This document shows, one piece after another, positions 8,034-17,495 of a DNA stretch of 60,389 bases. The DNA comes from a bacterium (lineage in GTDB: Bacteria > SAR324 > XYD2-FULL-50-16). Position numbers and translations under genes: made by a program. Within the stretch, counting starts at the first letter, position 1; every line of letters begins with the position of its first letter. The DNA is taken from the NCBI GenBank assembly GCA_018830885.1, contig JAHJRI010000274.1:1-60389 (forward strand). The letters run 5' to 3'. The notes beneath the pieces are model-generated. The model did not search any database and had not been told where the DNA came from. It saw only the letters and a list, made by a program, of their open reading frames with translations.

Positions 8034-9218
8034 ATGGGCGAAAGAAAATTCAGCGCTTTCAGTACGCAGGCGATCCATGCAGGTGAAAGCCGGGAAAAAT
8101 ATGCGGACTCATTGACAACCCCTATTTTTCAGACTTCTACTTACACGTTTAAAGATAGTAAGGAAATTGAAGCATATACCAAAGACAACAAATTACGTTT
8201 TGAATATGGGCGGTATGGCAACCCGACCGAGAAGATTGCCGAGAAAAGGCTGGCGGCTTTGGAACAAGCAGAAGATTGTGTTCTATTTGCCTCTGGGATG
8301 ATGGCAATAACAACGACGATTCTTGCACTGGTGCATAGTGGCGATCATATCATTATCACAGACGACTGTTATAAAAAGACGCTGGAATTCTGTGAATCGT
8401 ATCTCAAGCGATTTGGCATTGAATGTACGATTGTGCCATTTGGTAACTATGAGCTGCTAGAGGCGTCGATCAAGGAAAACACCTGTTTCATATTTTCCGA
8501 ATCCCCCACGAATCCCTATTTGAACGTATTTGACCTCGAGAAATTCAGTCAGATTGGCAGGAAGCACAATGTTCTGACATTTATTGACAGTACGTTTGCC
8601 ACTCCTGTCAATCAGAGACCGCTGGAATTTGGTATCGATCTGGTTATGCACAGTGCTACAAAATATCTGGCTGGCCACAATGACATCCTGGCCGGTGCTG
8701 TCCTCGGCAATAAAGAGCAGATCAGCAGAATCAGAAGTCTTCATAAATCAATGGGCGGGTTGATTGATGCAAACTGTGCCTATCTCCTGTTGCGGGGTTT
8801 AAAAACGTTTCCCTTGCGGGTGAAACAGCAAAACGAGTCGACGCTAGAGCTCGCCCGGTATCTTCAAGCCCATCCCAAGGTGGAAAAGGTGTATTACCCT
8901 TTTCTGGAAAGTCATCCTCACTATGAAATCGCCAAAGCACAGATGGCTGGTGGAGGCGGGGTAACGTCGTTTGAGATCAAGGGAGATCTGGATGCCGCCA
9001 AACGATTTATTGATGGAATGGAAATGATATACATCGCGCCCAGCCTGGGGGGTGTCGAAACACTGATTACCCACCCTGCGCTGGTAAGCTACTATGATTA
9101 CACCCGGGAAGAAAGATACAGACTGGGGATTATCGATTCCCTTTTCCGGCTGGCTGTCGGGATTGAAGACACACAGGATATAATCGCTGATCTGGAAAAG
9201 GGGTTTGCCAGGATTTAG
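8034..9218 (+). CDS. Cystathionine gamma-synthase family PLP enzyme
   Basis: A Cys/Met-metabolism PLP enzyme, most likely cystathionine gamma-synthase or O-acyl-homoserine sulfhydrylase in methionine synthesis. Signs of the family: STQAIHAGE, YGRYGNPT, the ESPTNPYL motif, the IDSTFATP strand with the PLP Asp, and MHSATKYLAGHND with the Schiff-base lysine. TDDCYKKT, where many bacterial enzymes have a YGGT motif, resembles the plant-type branch (DCYRKT). The promoter ending at 7982 rules out ATG 7983; ATG 8034 gives a normal N-terminus (MGERKFSAFSTQ), and ATG 8013 is also possible. Substrate specificity cannot be read from the sequence; a lyase role is not excluded. Confidence 0.9.
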   Translation: MGERKFSAFSTQAIHAGESREKYADSLTTPIFQTSTYTFKDSKEIEAYTKDNKLRFEYGRYGNPTEKIAEKRLAALEQAEDCVLFASGMMAITTTILALVHSGDHIIITDDCYKKTLEFCESYLKRFGIECTIVPFGNYELLEASIKENTCFIFSESPTNPYLNVFDLEKFSQIGRKHNVLTFIDSTFATPVNQRPLEFGIDLVMHSATKYLAGHNDILAGAVLGNKEQISRIRSLHKSMGGLIDANCAYLLLRGLKTFPLRVKQQNESTLELARYLQAHPKVEKVYYPFLESHPHYEIAKAQMAGGGGVTSFEIKGDLDAAKRFIDGMEMIYIAPSLGGVETLITHPALVSYYDYTREERYRLGIIDSLFRLAVGIEDTQDIIADLEKGFARI

Positions 9219-9258
9219 TGCCGGTATAGGAACAGGTCGGTTCTATTCCGGGCACACC

Positions 9259-9762
9259 TTAATCTCTATGCCGGTTGAATGTATGAACCAGGAACCGGAC
9301 TGCCAGGACCAGAAAGAGCAGTCCTGTCAACAAGTACCAGGGGGAACCCCGTCTTATGAGACTGTAAGTGATGACCAGAAAAACAATTGCGGGCCAGGGA
9401 GGTCTGGTCCCAGCCTGATTAAGTCTGCTTTTTGGTATATCTGAGGCGGTCGTTTCCTCCTCCTGAAATTCTTTTTGCACTGTCCGGGCAATCTCTTCCA
9501 TCTCCTCTCTCGGAAGGTCAACGATGATTTCGAGGGCATCCAGAGTTGCTTTCAGATCAGCCTCTTTCTGTGCCTGTCCGTTTCGCTGTCTGGCTTTTTC
9601 CAATATCCGTCTGCGGATTTCTTCCAGGACCTGTTCCTCAGAGGTATTTTTTCCAGGGAAAATCTGACAGTAAAATCTCTTCATAAAACGGCTGATTGGT
9701 CGACTGAACTTAAAAGCAACCAGGCTAAGCATACTTGACAGACCGGACAATATGACAGGCAA
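9259..9762 (-). CDS. Small membrane protein with helical charged domain
   Basis: Function unknown. The product (167 residues from TTG 9762, 157 from ATG 9732) has a short basic hydrophobic start, a charged helical middle (SEEQVLEEIRRRILEKARQ) and a C-terminal pair of hydrophobic segments (PAIVFLVITYSLI and WYLLTGLLFLVLAVRFLV). The TTG immediately follows the TGA of the upstream 38-codon frame (TGATTG), which suggests translational coupling. The start codon is uncertain. It is transcribed toward the cystathionine gamma-synthase gene, whose stop is 40 nt away. Confidence 0.6.
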   Translation of the reverse strand: MPVILSGLSSMLSLVAFKFSRPISRFMKRFYCQIFPGKNTSEEQVLEEIRRRILEKARQRNGQAQKEADLKATLDALEIIVDLPREEMEEIARTVQKEFQEEETTASDIPKSRLNQAGTRPPWPAIVFLVITYSLIRRGSPWYLLTGLLFLVLAVRFLVHTFNRHRD

Positions 9763-9879
9763 TCAGGCTGTGGGTGTCTCAACACCGGCTTGAAGTATAT
9801 TTGCCGTGCTCATCCCGAACACAACGAGACTGGCGGCAAGACTCAATACCGCCAATCGTTTGATAGTGCTGTTGGACAT
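9763..9879 (-). CDS. Possible 38-residue exported peptide
   Basis: An ATG frame of 38 codons with a convincing signal-sequence-like profile: basic STIKR, the hydrophobic stretch LAVLSLAASLVVFGM, then a polar end (AGVETPTA). Its stop codon touches the start of the downstream membrane protein. No good ribosome-binding site is visible before the ATG, so it may be only a leader or chance. The tight junction and the residue pattern are the reasons to keep it. Confidence 0.4.
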   Translation of the reverse strand: MSNSTIKRLAVLSLAASLVVFGMSTANILQAGVETPTA

Positions 9880-10049
9880 ATTCAGTATCGCAAGAAAAGG
9901 TGGTTGAACAAAACACATCCAGATAGATTCTAAGAAAAAGTATCATAAATGTCTAAAAGAAAAACCGACTGGATATCACCAGCTTAAAATTGCTATCCCG
10001 CTTGGGATTGTATACAGGTCCTTTTTCAGATACATGGGGTGCCAAATCA

Positions 10050-10259
10050 ATGGAAGAAATCTTTAAACTTAAATCGGACTATATTGAATTGATCAAATTG
10101 CTGAAGGCTACCGGGCATTGTTCAACCGGTGGTGAGGCAAAACAGGCTGTTACTGAAGGGTTGATCAAAGTTGACGGTCAAACCGAACTACGCAAGAAAT
10201 GTAAGATTCGCAAAGGGCAGGTCGTGACATTTCAGGGCGATACAATCCAGGTGAGTTAG
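10050..10259 (+). CDS. S4-domain RNA-binding protein (YbcJ-like)
   Basis: A single S4 RNA-binding domain of 69 residues: the helix IELIKLLKATGHCSTGGEAKQAVTEG, then LIKVDGQTELRKKCKIRKGQVV, the typical alphaL motif, and a final beta strand. Length and sequence match the YbcJ/RlbA-type small S4 proteins, thought to bind structured RNA. ATG 10050 gives the standard N-terminus; an in-frame ATG at 9990 adds 20 non-conserved residues. It is transcribed toward lhr, whose stop lies 57 nt away. Confidence 0.85.
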   Translation: MEEIFKLKSDYIELIKLLKATGHCSTGGEAKQAVTEGLIKVDGQTELRKKCKIRKGQVVTFQGDTIQVS

Positions 10260-10315
10260 GGTGTTTGTTTGCCGGTAGTGTTGTGCTCCGTCAACAAGAC
10301 AGTTGCTGGAATATA

Positions 10316-13300
10316 TTAATTGAGTTTCCGATAGAGCGTAATGGTCTCGGTATCAGTCAGGACCTCAAAGGCGATACGCAGAATATCGAGGTAGTTGCTC
10401 TGAGCCGCTTTTTCACCATTAATGGATTCTACCGTGATCTTTCTTTTGGGCTGGAATTCACGGAACAGCAAGTGATGGAGAGAGCAGAGATATTGCATGA
10501 TGTGTGGGTCGTCAGCAGCAATATGGAAATTGAGGGAACTGCCCTGGCGCTCGGAAATAAGAACCAGTTGCCGGCCATGATAAACCAGATGGGTTCCCGA
10601 TACCCGTTTCGGTAGCTGTGTTTTAAACGCCTCAAGTTGGAGACCGCACAAAGAAGCCGGATCTGCTGCGTTTAGCCAGAATATGGCGTCTTCCGGGAGC
10701 TTTTTCTGAAGCAGGCGAAACGCCTGGTGGGAAATAAACTGGGGACCGGGAATCTGATCAAAAAAGTAGCCTGACAGGATTTCACCGGAAAGCTCCATCA
10801 GCCTGAGCGAACGGAAAAGACTGCTCCAGCTGAACAAGGGAAGTTCTCTTGCGAGTAGTTGCCGAAAAAGAACTCCATAGCGATCCAATAACTGCCTGAC
10901 ACGCTCTTTTTTCAGCTCCTCTTCTGCAATCAGACCTTCATCGGCTTCGGGCGTCTCCAGCCGAAACCAGCTTCCAGCAAAGGGGATGGAATTTTTCCAT
11001 GATTGAAAACCACCCCGTCTCAAGGGTTGGCGGGATCGTCGCCGGAATTGCTGATTGAGGGAACTTGTTTCCGAGACTCGGAATCGGTTCTTGATACCAC
11101 TGCGAACTGAAGAGAATGTATCATTGGCAATGTCGCCGTGCCAGACGGATTCCCAAAGCAAATCAGAGAGTGCTGCCGCACTTTTACGTGACAGTCTTAA
11201 AAGCCTGGAAAAACTGTATTGCCCGTCAGAATCCGGAATCAGTTGCTGCAGACGAGCCTGCATGGGCTGGCTGTTCGTGGAGTCAACAGCAGTTTCCCCG
11301 TTGTCACGATCATCAGCGTCCGGGTTCGTGCCGCCTTTCAGGAGCAGCAGATCGCCATCAAAGAAAAACGCGATTCGATTTTTTGCAGTTCCGATCCATC
11401 TAAGGTCCCCCTCCCGCATAATCGTATCCAGCCAGGCAGTTTCATAGGACTTGATTCTTGCCGGGAACAGCTCGCTTTCCCAAAGCTCGGCAGGCAATGA
11501 CAAACACAGCAGTTTTTCAAGGCTCTGAAAAAGGCCGTCAATGGTGGCTGCTGGTTGCGCAATTCCCTGAAACTGGGCCAGGAATAACGGCAATGTCTCT
11601 GCCGGCAGGGGTTGAAAGACAGGTATAGCGGTTTTGCGATTCAAACGGAGAAGAATCTCCAGGTTTTCCCGGTCGCAGATATCACAAGGATTGCCATCCC
11701 GGACCAGCTGTCCGGAGATAAGCTGTCCGGTTGCGATCAATTCAGTAACTTGGGGTTGAACAATTTTTAGTGAAAGACCCAGGGTGCGGCTGATAAACTC
11801 TGATGGCCGGGGGCCATAAAACTGCAACCATTGACATAGAAGGGTTTCGGGGTCTGCCTCGGATTGCTGGGGTATTTCCTGATGAACCGCAGTGCCCTTT
11901 TGTTTGAGCAAAGGATCAATTTTGCAGCTGTCTGAACTTGGGTAAAGGGTCTGGCGGATCAGTGGCAGCATCTCGAGCGATGCGATCAGGGGTTCCGTAT
12001 TGGGCGTGGGTTGAATGAGGATCAGTTTGGAGGCTGCAGACGCGATCAAATTGTCACAATCTTCTGCCAGATCCCTGTCGATGGCTTTTTTGAGGACTTC
12101 CCATTCAGACTTGGGTATCAAAACCCGCTCTTTGACCCAGTCGACCAGGTCTCGGGGAGATTGCGGGGTATATCCGGTATAAAGTCGCTGTCGTTTTTCC
12201 TCGAACTGAGCAATCAATTCCGGAGAAATGGCAGGCCGGAGATCCGGCGTGCGCATGATCTCAGCAATCAGATCTTCCCGCAGGTGTGATGTTTTACCTG
12301 CTATTGGTTGATCCTCCTGATACATATAAGTATTGATCTGATCCCAGGACATGTTCAATGCCAGTGGGCTGGGATGGCTGGTCGTTACATGGGTCCAGCG
12401 GATGATACCGGCGTCCAGTTCATCCAATTTGGTCTGCAGAGCGGTCAGATCAAATTCATCCTGGAAACATGAACGCCAGGTTTCCAGTAAAATGGGAAAA
12501 TCATCATAGGGCAGAACAGCATCCATCAGTTTCTGGGATCGTAATCGGCTCATCCAGAGCGGCAATCTTTCATTGATTCGATGACGGGTGATCAGAAGCG
12601 CGCGACTGGCACATTCCCGAAATCGGGCGCTGAAAAAACCGGAGCCTTCCAGCCGTTTTTTAAGATAAGTCTGATACGTTGACCCCCGGACCATCGACAG
12701 CAATTCAGAGGCTTCAATCTCGTTAGGTAACAGTAGGATGATACAATCATTTCCTGGGAAGATCTCCAGCCGCTGATCAAAACGATCCTCCCAGGCGGCT
12801 TCCAATGCCATGGCAAAAGGTCGGTTCAGTTTCCCACCCCATAATGTATGCAGAACGACCTGATGTCCGGGGGAAAATCCCGGCCCCCGGGTGACAGATT
12901 CAACCAGCAGGTGGTGCCGATGCGGCAGATCCGAGCCGGTATGCGCCTTCTGTTGTTTGAGAAAATCAACCAGCAAGTTGGTCGAGGGATCATCCAGGGC
13001 ATAAGTCTGCTGAATGGTTTCTTTATAATCCGGATCATTTAGCCTTTCATTTGCCTCTTCCATGAAGACGGCAATCTTTTGTGAAAGATGATGCCCCCGA
13101 TTGAATTCCTCACTTTTCCAGAATGGCATCTCCAGAAGTTGTGGGTGCCCCGGAGAGACAAAAACGTCGTTGTGCGTAATACGTTGAATTTTCCAATTCT
13201 GGGTTCCCAGGGTGAACGTCTTTCCGATCGTTGCCTCCCAGACAAACTCCTCATCAAGTTCGCCGATGCGGATATGTGTATCGTGATGCCTGAGGCTGAA

Positions 13301-14917
13301 GTATCCGCGGTCAGGAATTGTACCACCGGACATGTATAATGCCAGCAGGGCTCCTTTCCGGGCGGCTACGGTACGATCCATCCAGTCGACAGAGATGCGG
13401 GGTTTCAGCTCGCGAATTCGACTGTTGGCATATCGACCTGACAGCATATTCAGGACCAGGTTGAATGTCTCCTGCGAAAGGTCCCGATAGGGAAAACCCG
13501 ATGTCAGATGGGCATACAGCCGGTCTATGTCCCAGGTTTCGGTGCCGGTCATGGAAATAATGATCTGAGCCAGGACATCCAGCGGGCACAGCACAGGTTG
13601 AACAGGTTCGATATCCCTTTCCAGTACACTGGCAAAAAGGACAGCAGCTTGCAAAATATCAAAGGCGAAGGTTGGGAAAATGGTGCCACGGCTGATTTCC
13701 CCAACCTGATGGCCTGCGCGACCGATTTTCTGAATGGTGGAGGCAATGGAAAAGGGAGACTGGATCAGGATCACTTCATCGAGGTCACCAATATCAATAC
13801 CCAGTTCCAATGAGCTGGTGGCAACAATGGCCTTCAGAGCACCTTGTTTCAGTTTCTGTTCGACCTCCTGGCGGATTTCCCTGGATAATGAGCCATGATG
13901 GGCGTATGCCAGCGGCGGTTCTTCATTTTGGTTCAAGAGAAAGGTTATCTTTTCACAAAGACGACGACTGTTGGTAAACAGTAGCGTGGAGCGATTGGTG
14001 CCGATAATGTCTTTCAGGTGGGGGATCAATCCTTCCCAGATGGAATTCTGTTTTGTCTTCTTTTCAGCTTGCTCGGGAAACCGAATATTTATCTGGTAGG
14101 CCTTTGTATCAGTCGCGGCTATTGTGGTAACCGGACGCACTGGTCCCGGTGACACATCCCCCGGTTTTGCAGGCAGAAAACCGCCAATGTATGCTGCTAC
14201 TGTCTCCATGGGGCGAACCGTTGCAGACAGGGCGATGCGCTGAAACTCTCCTGAGAGGAGCACCAGTCTCTCGACAGCCGTCATCAAATGGACACCCCTT
14301 TTGGAATCAACAACCGCGTGTATCTCATCCAGAATGACAGTACGCAGATGGGAGAGCATGTTTTTGCCACTTTTGGAGCTGAGCAGCAGGTTGAGACTCT
14401 CCGGTGTGGTGATGAGTATTTCAGGTGCATGCCGCAACATTTGCCGTCGTTCAACCTGACTGGAATCACCGCTGCGGGTGAAAACCCGAATATTCGGAAA
14501 ATGGAGCCTGGCCGATTTAAATATTTCGGAAAGTTCAGACAGAGGAACGATGAGATTTCGCTGAACATCATTGTTCAAGGCCTTAAGCGGGGAAACATAG
14601 AGCACCTGCGTGCTGCCGCTGTCCCAGTTTTTCGTCATTAGCTGCTGGAGCGACCATAAAAATGCGGTCAGCGTTTTTCCACTCCCGGTGGGTGCTGTTA
14701 TCAGAACATGTTTCCCCGCAAGAATGCTGGGCCATGCCTTTTTCTGAATTCCGGTGGGCTGTCCAAACCGCTTTGTAAACCACTCTGCGATTAACGGATG
14801 AAATTGTGACAGGACGGTATTCGGGTCAGTTACAGGTTGCTTCACGTCGTTTTGTTGAATGGATTGTGGCGAATCGATCAAAAACCGGAAAAACCGGAAA
14901 TCGGCCAATGTGCGCAT
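10316..14917 (-). CDS. lhr: Lhr-type large ATP-dependent helicase
   Basis: A superfamily 2 DNA/RNA helicase of 1533 residues, the same size as E. coli Lhr. The N-terminal core has Walker A TAPTGSGKT, the DEIH box in VILDEIHAVVDS, motif III LSATVRP, and in the second RecA domain VATSSLELGIDIG and QKIGRAGHQVG (motifs V and VI). The following winged-helix and beta-bundle region is typical of the Lhr core, and the long C-terminal part corresponds to the Lhr-CTD with repeated winged helices. Lhr translocates 3' to 5' on single strands and is linked to DNA damage responses. The gene runs alone; its ATG is preceded by a 460-nt spacer. Reading frame is intact. Confidence 0.93.
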   Translation of the reverse strand: MRTLADFRFFRFLIDSPQSIQQNDVKQPVTDPNTVLSQFHPLIAEWFTKRFGQPTGIQKKAWPSILAGKHVLITAPTGSGKTLTAFLWSLQQLMTKNWDSGSTQVLYVSPLKALNNDVQRNLIVPLSELSEIFKSARLHFPNIRVFTRSGDSSQVERRQMLRHAPEILITTPESLNLLLSSKSGKNMLSHLRTVILDEIHAVVDSKRGVHLMTAVERLVLLSGEFQRIALSATVRPMETVAAYIGGFLPAKPGDVSPGPVRPVTTIAATDTKAYQINIRFPEQAEKKTKQNSIWEGLIPHLKDIIGTNRSTLLFTNSRRLCEKITFLLNQNEEPPLAYAHHGSLSREIRQEVEQKLKQGALKAIVATSSLELGIDIGDLDEVILIQSPFSIASTIQKIGRAGHQVGEISRGTIFPTFAFDILQAAVLFASVLERDIEPVQPVLCPLDVLAQIIISMTGTETWDIDRLYAHLTSGFPYRDLSQETFNLVLNMLSGRYANSRIRELKPRISVDWMDRTVAARKGALLALYMSGGTIPDRGYFSLRHHDTHIRIGELDEEFVWEATIGKTFTLGTQNWKIQRITHNDVFVSPGHPQLLEMPFWKSEEFNRGHHLSQKIAVFMEEANERLNDPDYKETIQQTYALDDPSTNLLVDFLKQQKAHTGSDLPHRHHLLVESVTRGPGFSPGHQVVLHTLWGGKLNRPFAMALEAAWEDRFDQRLEIFPGNDCIILLLPNEIEASELLSMVRGSTYQTYLKKRLEGSGFFSARFRECASRALLITRHRINERLPLWMSRLRSQKLMDAVLPYDDFPILLETWRSCFQDEFDLTALQTKLDELDAGIIRWTHVTTSHPSPLALNMSWDQINTYMYQEDQPIAGKTSHLREDLIAEIMRTPDLRPAISPELIAQFEEKRQRLYTGYTPQSPRDLVDWVKERVLIPKSEWEVLKKAIDRDLAEDCDNLIASAASKLILIQPTPNTEPLIASLEMLPLIRQTLYPSSDSCKIDPLLKQKGTAVHQEIPQQSEADPETLLCQWLQFYGPRPSEFISRTLGLSLKIVQPQVTELIATGQLISGQLVRDGNPCDICDRENLEILLRLNRKTAIPVFQPLPAETLPLFLAQFQGIAQPAATIDGLFQSLEKLLCLSLPAELWESELFPARIKSYETAWLDTIMREGDLRWIGTAKNRIAFFFDGDLLLLKGGTNPDADDRDNGETAVDSTNSQPMQARLQQLIPDSDGQYSFSRLLRLSRKSAAALSDLLWESVWHGDIANDTFSSVRSGIKNRFRVSETSSLNQQFRRRSRQPLRRGGFQSWKNSIPFAGSWFRLETPEADEGLIAEEELKKERVRQLLDRYGVLFRQLLARELPLFSWSSLFRSLRLMELSGEILSGYFFDQIPGPQFISHQAFRLLQKKLPEDAIFWLNAADPASLCGLQLEAFKTQLPKRVSGTHLVYHGRQLVLISERQGSSLNFHIAADDPHIMQYLCSLHHLLFREFQPKRKITVESINGEKAAQSNYLDILRIAFEVLTDTETITLYRKLN

Positions 14918-15381
14918 AGCCGCTTTGCAACTGGCATGGGCCTGAAAAACAGACTAATATTCAGATAACCCCGATCATTTTCAGGGATGGCATTGACAGG
15001 ATCAGACAACGAACCGGGTCAGCAGAAAAGCGGAAGCCGGTCCTGGAGATGGAAGTTGCTGATTAGGATGGGTTTTCAAAAATAAATCTGAAGAAAACCT
15101 CTCCAGGAACAATCCCCGATTGGTATCCATTCTATTATTATTTCCCGATCCTGGCAATTGAATCGGCTGAAACACACAGCCAGTCTCTCATTGCTGGATG
15201 AGAGGGTTGCATCTTGACCCGGGCTTGATGGTCATACCCGGCTTCTTTTTCTTTACAGGGTGGTGTTTAAAATTTAAAAATAGGTTCCGAAGCGGCTTTC
15301 CGTCTGCGAATAATCCACAAATTGATTCGGAAAGAGAAATAAACCGGTCGTTTGCACTCGAAAATTTTCAGGAGGGTCAAG
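14918..15381. other. 464-nt divergent spacer between lhr and hicB
   Basis: No gene is supported; in particular no HicA toxin frame is found before hicB. Near 15218-15242 a hairpin CCGGG/CCCGG is followed by the T-rich CTTCTTTTTCTTT, a possible terminator on the plus strand, although no plus-strand gene precedes it closely. Confidence 0.4.
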
Positions 15382-15780
15382 ATGGAGTTTTATTTTGCGA
15401 TTTTCAGGCAAACAGAGGATTCTGTTTCAGTATTCTTCCCAGACCTTGGAATTCCAGAGATCAGGGGAGGCACCTGGGACGATGCTTATGAAAACGCGAT
15501 TGCCGCTCTGGCGGAATGGCTTGTTGAAAAGGAAATGGATTATATCGCCGAACCATCACCTTATGAGGAGATTCGAAAGAAAAATCACAGCCAGGGAGAG
15601 ATCATCCCTGTTCCCGTCGATAAAGCACTCGTGAAAAACCAGCAGAAGACAAAACGCTTCAGCGTGGTTTTTCCGGAGTCGGTACTGCAGAAAGTGGACA
15701 GATACCGTCTCAAGAAAGGTGTTCGCCGGTCAACGCTGCTGCTTGACGCGGTTGTTGATTACATGAAGAACAAGAAATAA
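15382..15780 (+). CDS. HicB-family antitoxin-like protein, no HicA partner
   Basis: The 132-residue product has the HicB layout. An N-terminal partial RNase-H-like fold is seen in FYFAIFRQTEDSVSVFFPDLG and the segment TWDDAYENAIAALAEWLVE. The C-terminal part is a ribbon-helix-helix domain (FSVVFPESVLQKVDRYRLKKGVRRSTLLLDAVVDYM), usually a DNA-binding autoregulator. ATG 15382 has CAGGAGGGTCAAG upstream, an excellent site. HicA, a 60-residue dsRBD-like RNase, normally lies next to it, but none is found on either side, so this is an orphan regulator or the remains of a toxin-antitoxin pair. Its stop is 9 nt from the stop of the convergent zinc protein. Confidence 0.85.
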   Translation: MEFYFAIFRQTEDSVSVFFPDLGIPEIRGGTWDDAYENAIAALAEWLVEKEMDYIAEPSPYEEIRKKNHSQGEIIPVPVDKALVKNQQKTKRFSVVFPESVLQKVDRYRLKKGVRRSTLLLDAVVDYMKNKK

Positions 15781-15789
15781 CGGCTTGCA

Positions 15790-16734
15790 CTAAAGATACG
15801 TCTGCGCGTATTTTTTCAGGTTTTTTTGGGCGAACTGAATGATCTCCTTATTCTTGCGGAACTCTGACATGGCCTGAAACTTTGAAAACAGGCCCGGGAT
15901 GCTATTCTGGGGGAAACGACCCAGCGTCTTGGCAATATTTTTGTATTTCAGAGTTTTGGCTGTATTTACCGATATCCAGTGACACCAGCCGCGTGCCAGT
16001 TGTTGAAAGGGAGCGTTGTCCAGAAGATGGTGCAGATGATAGGATTGACAAATATCCGCCGCCGCGAGCTGACCTGTCATGAAGACAATAAACCATCGTT
16101 GTGGAAGGCTGGGGATAATATAGAAACGCTCTTTCAGATAGATGATCGGATACCCGAAACGTATCAGATCATCAAAAGAAGAAATCGGTTGCCCTCCTTG
16201 CTCACCAATCTGCATCCCCAGGATGACCCTCCAATCAAGCCAGTGAAAGTCTATCGGAGCAACAACCGCGTGTTGATGGCTTTTCAGGAAAGGAATCATC
16301 GATTGAATGGTGGGATTCAGATCGGTTCGCTTGTCGATATTGTCTTTTCTGCAAAACCGGCAGATATCACCTAACCCGATAATTTCTCCCTCAACAGCGG
16401 GAAAACGACAGGAAAAACAGCGGGATTTTGCCTCCGAAAAACATTTCTGGCAGACCTTTTTCCCATGGCCTGAATAGAAAGATGCGTTTTTCCAGATCTG
16501 TGTATTGCAGATGTAACAGATCATATCACTATCTTTGGAAAAGGAGGATTCGCAGAATTCGCAGACATCCCCGAATCCGGGAATATGCACCAGGGAACGG
16601 GAAGGAAATCGACATTGGAGGCATCGTTTGCTGGTTCTGAAACAACTCAGGCAAACTTTGACATGATGATCCTCATAAAAGGATTGCCCTGACGGGATGG
16701 GTTTTTCGCAAATATAGCAGTGTTCTTGAGACAT
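15790..16734 (-). CDS. LIM-like zinc protein with degenerate DA1-type domain
   Basis: The 314-residue protein has two Cys-rich modules: residues about 6-62 (CYIC, CLSCF, CLQC, CEFCESS) and about 73-130 (CYICNT, CQKCF, CFSC, CRFCRKD), each able to bind two zinc ions like LIM domains. The C-terminal part, about residues 135-314, resembles the DA1-like domain (PF12315) in length and in the order 'LP..., TG..LA, ..GWC.W'. The HExxH peptidase motif expected after LA is missing; the place reads LAAADICQSY. That assignment is by eye. ATG 16734 is preceded by GGGAGGATCACCATTC; a longer frame upstream to 16938 is not needed. Function unknown, perhaps a scaffold. Confidence 0.7.
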   Translation of the reverse strand: MSQEHCYICEKPIPSGQSFYEDHHVKVCLSCFRTSKRCLQCRFPSRSLVHIPGFGDVCEFCESSFSKDSDMICYICNTQIWKNASFYSGHGKKVCQKCFSEAKSRCFSCRFPAVEGEIIGLGDICRFCRKDNIDKRTDLNPTIQSMIPFLKSHQHAVVAPIDFHWLDWRVILGMQIGEQGGQPISSFDDLIRFGYPIIYLKERFYIIPSLPQRWFIVFMTGQLAAADICQSYHLHHLLDNAPFQQLARGWCHWISVNTAKTLKYKNIAKTLGRFPQNSIPGLFSKFQAMSEFRKNKEIIQFAQKNLKKYAQTYL

Positions 16735-17118
16735 GAATGGTGATCCTCCCGTTTTACCCCTGAAATCTGCGTTCTGGTGTGATCGACTGTTTACTGAAAC
16801 AGACGTTATTTCAACTTGTCTTCCGGGCGTATATAAAATATAAAAGCGAACTAAGCGAAAACACTTTTCCGGGTAGCTGTCTGAATGGCTATCTGATGCT
16901 ATCCTATACGATTCTGCCTGTTTTGTAACTGCTGACACTGGTATATCTGATCATCGCCTGATCGATAATGGTGCTTTATTCCCAGGGCGGGCAGACGATC
17001 GAATCTGTTGACTAATATTTGCCTAAAAACATCCGTATACATTACACTATGGTAACAGACGAGATATTCTGGGCCCAAAAGCGGCATCTTCGGAATTGTC
17101 CCGAATAAAGGGCGCAAA
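16735..17118. other. 384-nt divergent spacer
   Basis: No gene seen. It must hold promoters for the zinc protein (minus) and the small membrane protein (plus). A weak candidate for the latter is TTGCCT (17019-17024) with TACACT (17043-17048), 18-nt spacing. The stretch near 16830-16845 (TATATAAAATATAAAA) is AT-rich and could serve the minus strand. Confidence 0.3.
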
Positions 17119-17406
17119 ATGGCGGACTATAGTTCCATTTTACTGATTATAAAAGCGGTTATTGGCGTGATGGTTGTAGGTGCGGTGACCATCTTTGTGC
17201 TGCGCCCGCTGTTTAAAAACCTTAACATTTCGGAAAATCGATTGGGAGATTCCAGACAACTTCCCGGTCGTCGGTTTGAGGAGGAGTTGGAGATTCCGAC
17301 ATCCAAACAGACCGACGTTTCCCAAAAAACGATTATTAAAAAGGCTTTGGAAGATCCCAATAAAACCACACAACTGGTCAGAAACTGGCTCAAGGAAAAA
17401 AAATAG
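17119..17406 (+). CDS. Small membrane protein with FliF-like C-terminal tail
   Basis: A 95-residue protein with one N-terminal membrane helix (ILLIIKAVIGVMVVGAVTIFVL) and a cytoplasmic tail. The last 25 residues, including KALEDPNKTTQLVRNWLKEK, look like the extreme C-terminus of the flagellar M-ring protein FliF, which binds the switch protein FliG (pattern NPxxxAxxVRxWL). There is no ring-building domain. ATG 17119 is used; no strong ribosome-binding site is visible. It lies 90 nt before ccmD but is not an obvious Ccm component. Possible roles are anchoring FliG-like partners or an unrelated single-pass protein. Confidence 0.65.
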   Translation: MADYSSILLIIKAVIGVMVVGAVTIFVLRPLFKNLNISENRLGDSRQLPGRRFEEELEIPTSKQTDVSQKTIIKKALEDPNKTTQLVRNWLKEKK

Positions 17407-17495
17407 CCAACCCAAACAGACTGCAAAATCTGTCTACCCCCACTGTTTTTAGAATAATTGATTCGATTCGATGACGCAAACATCAGGACGTGGTT

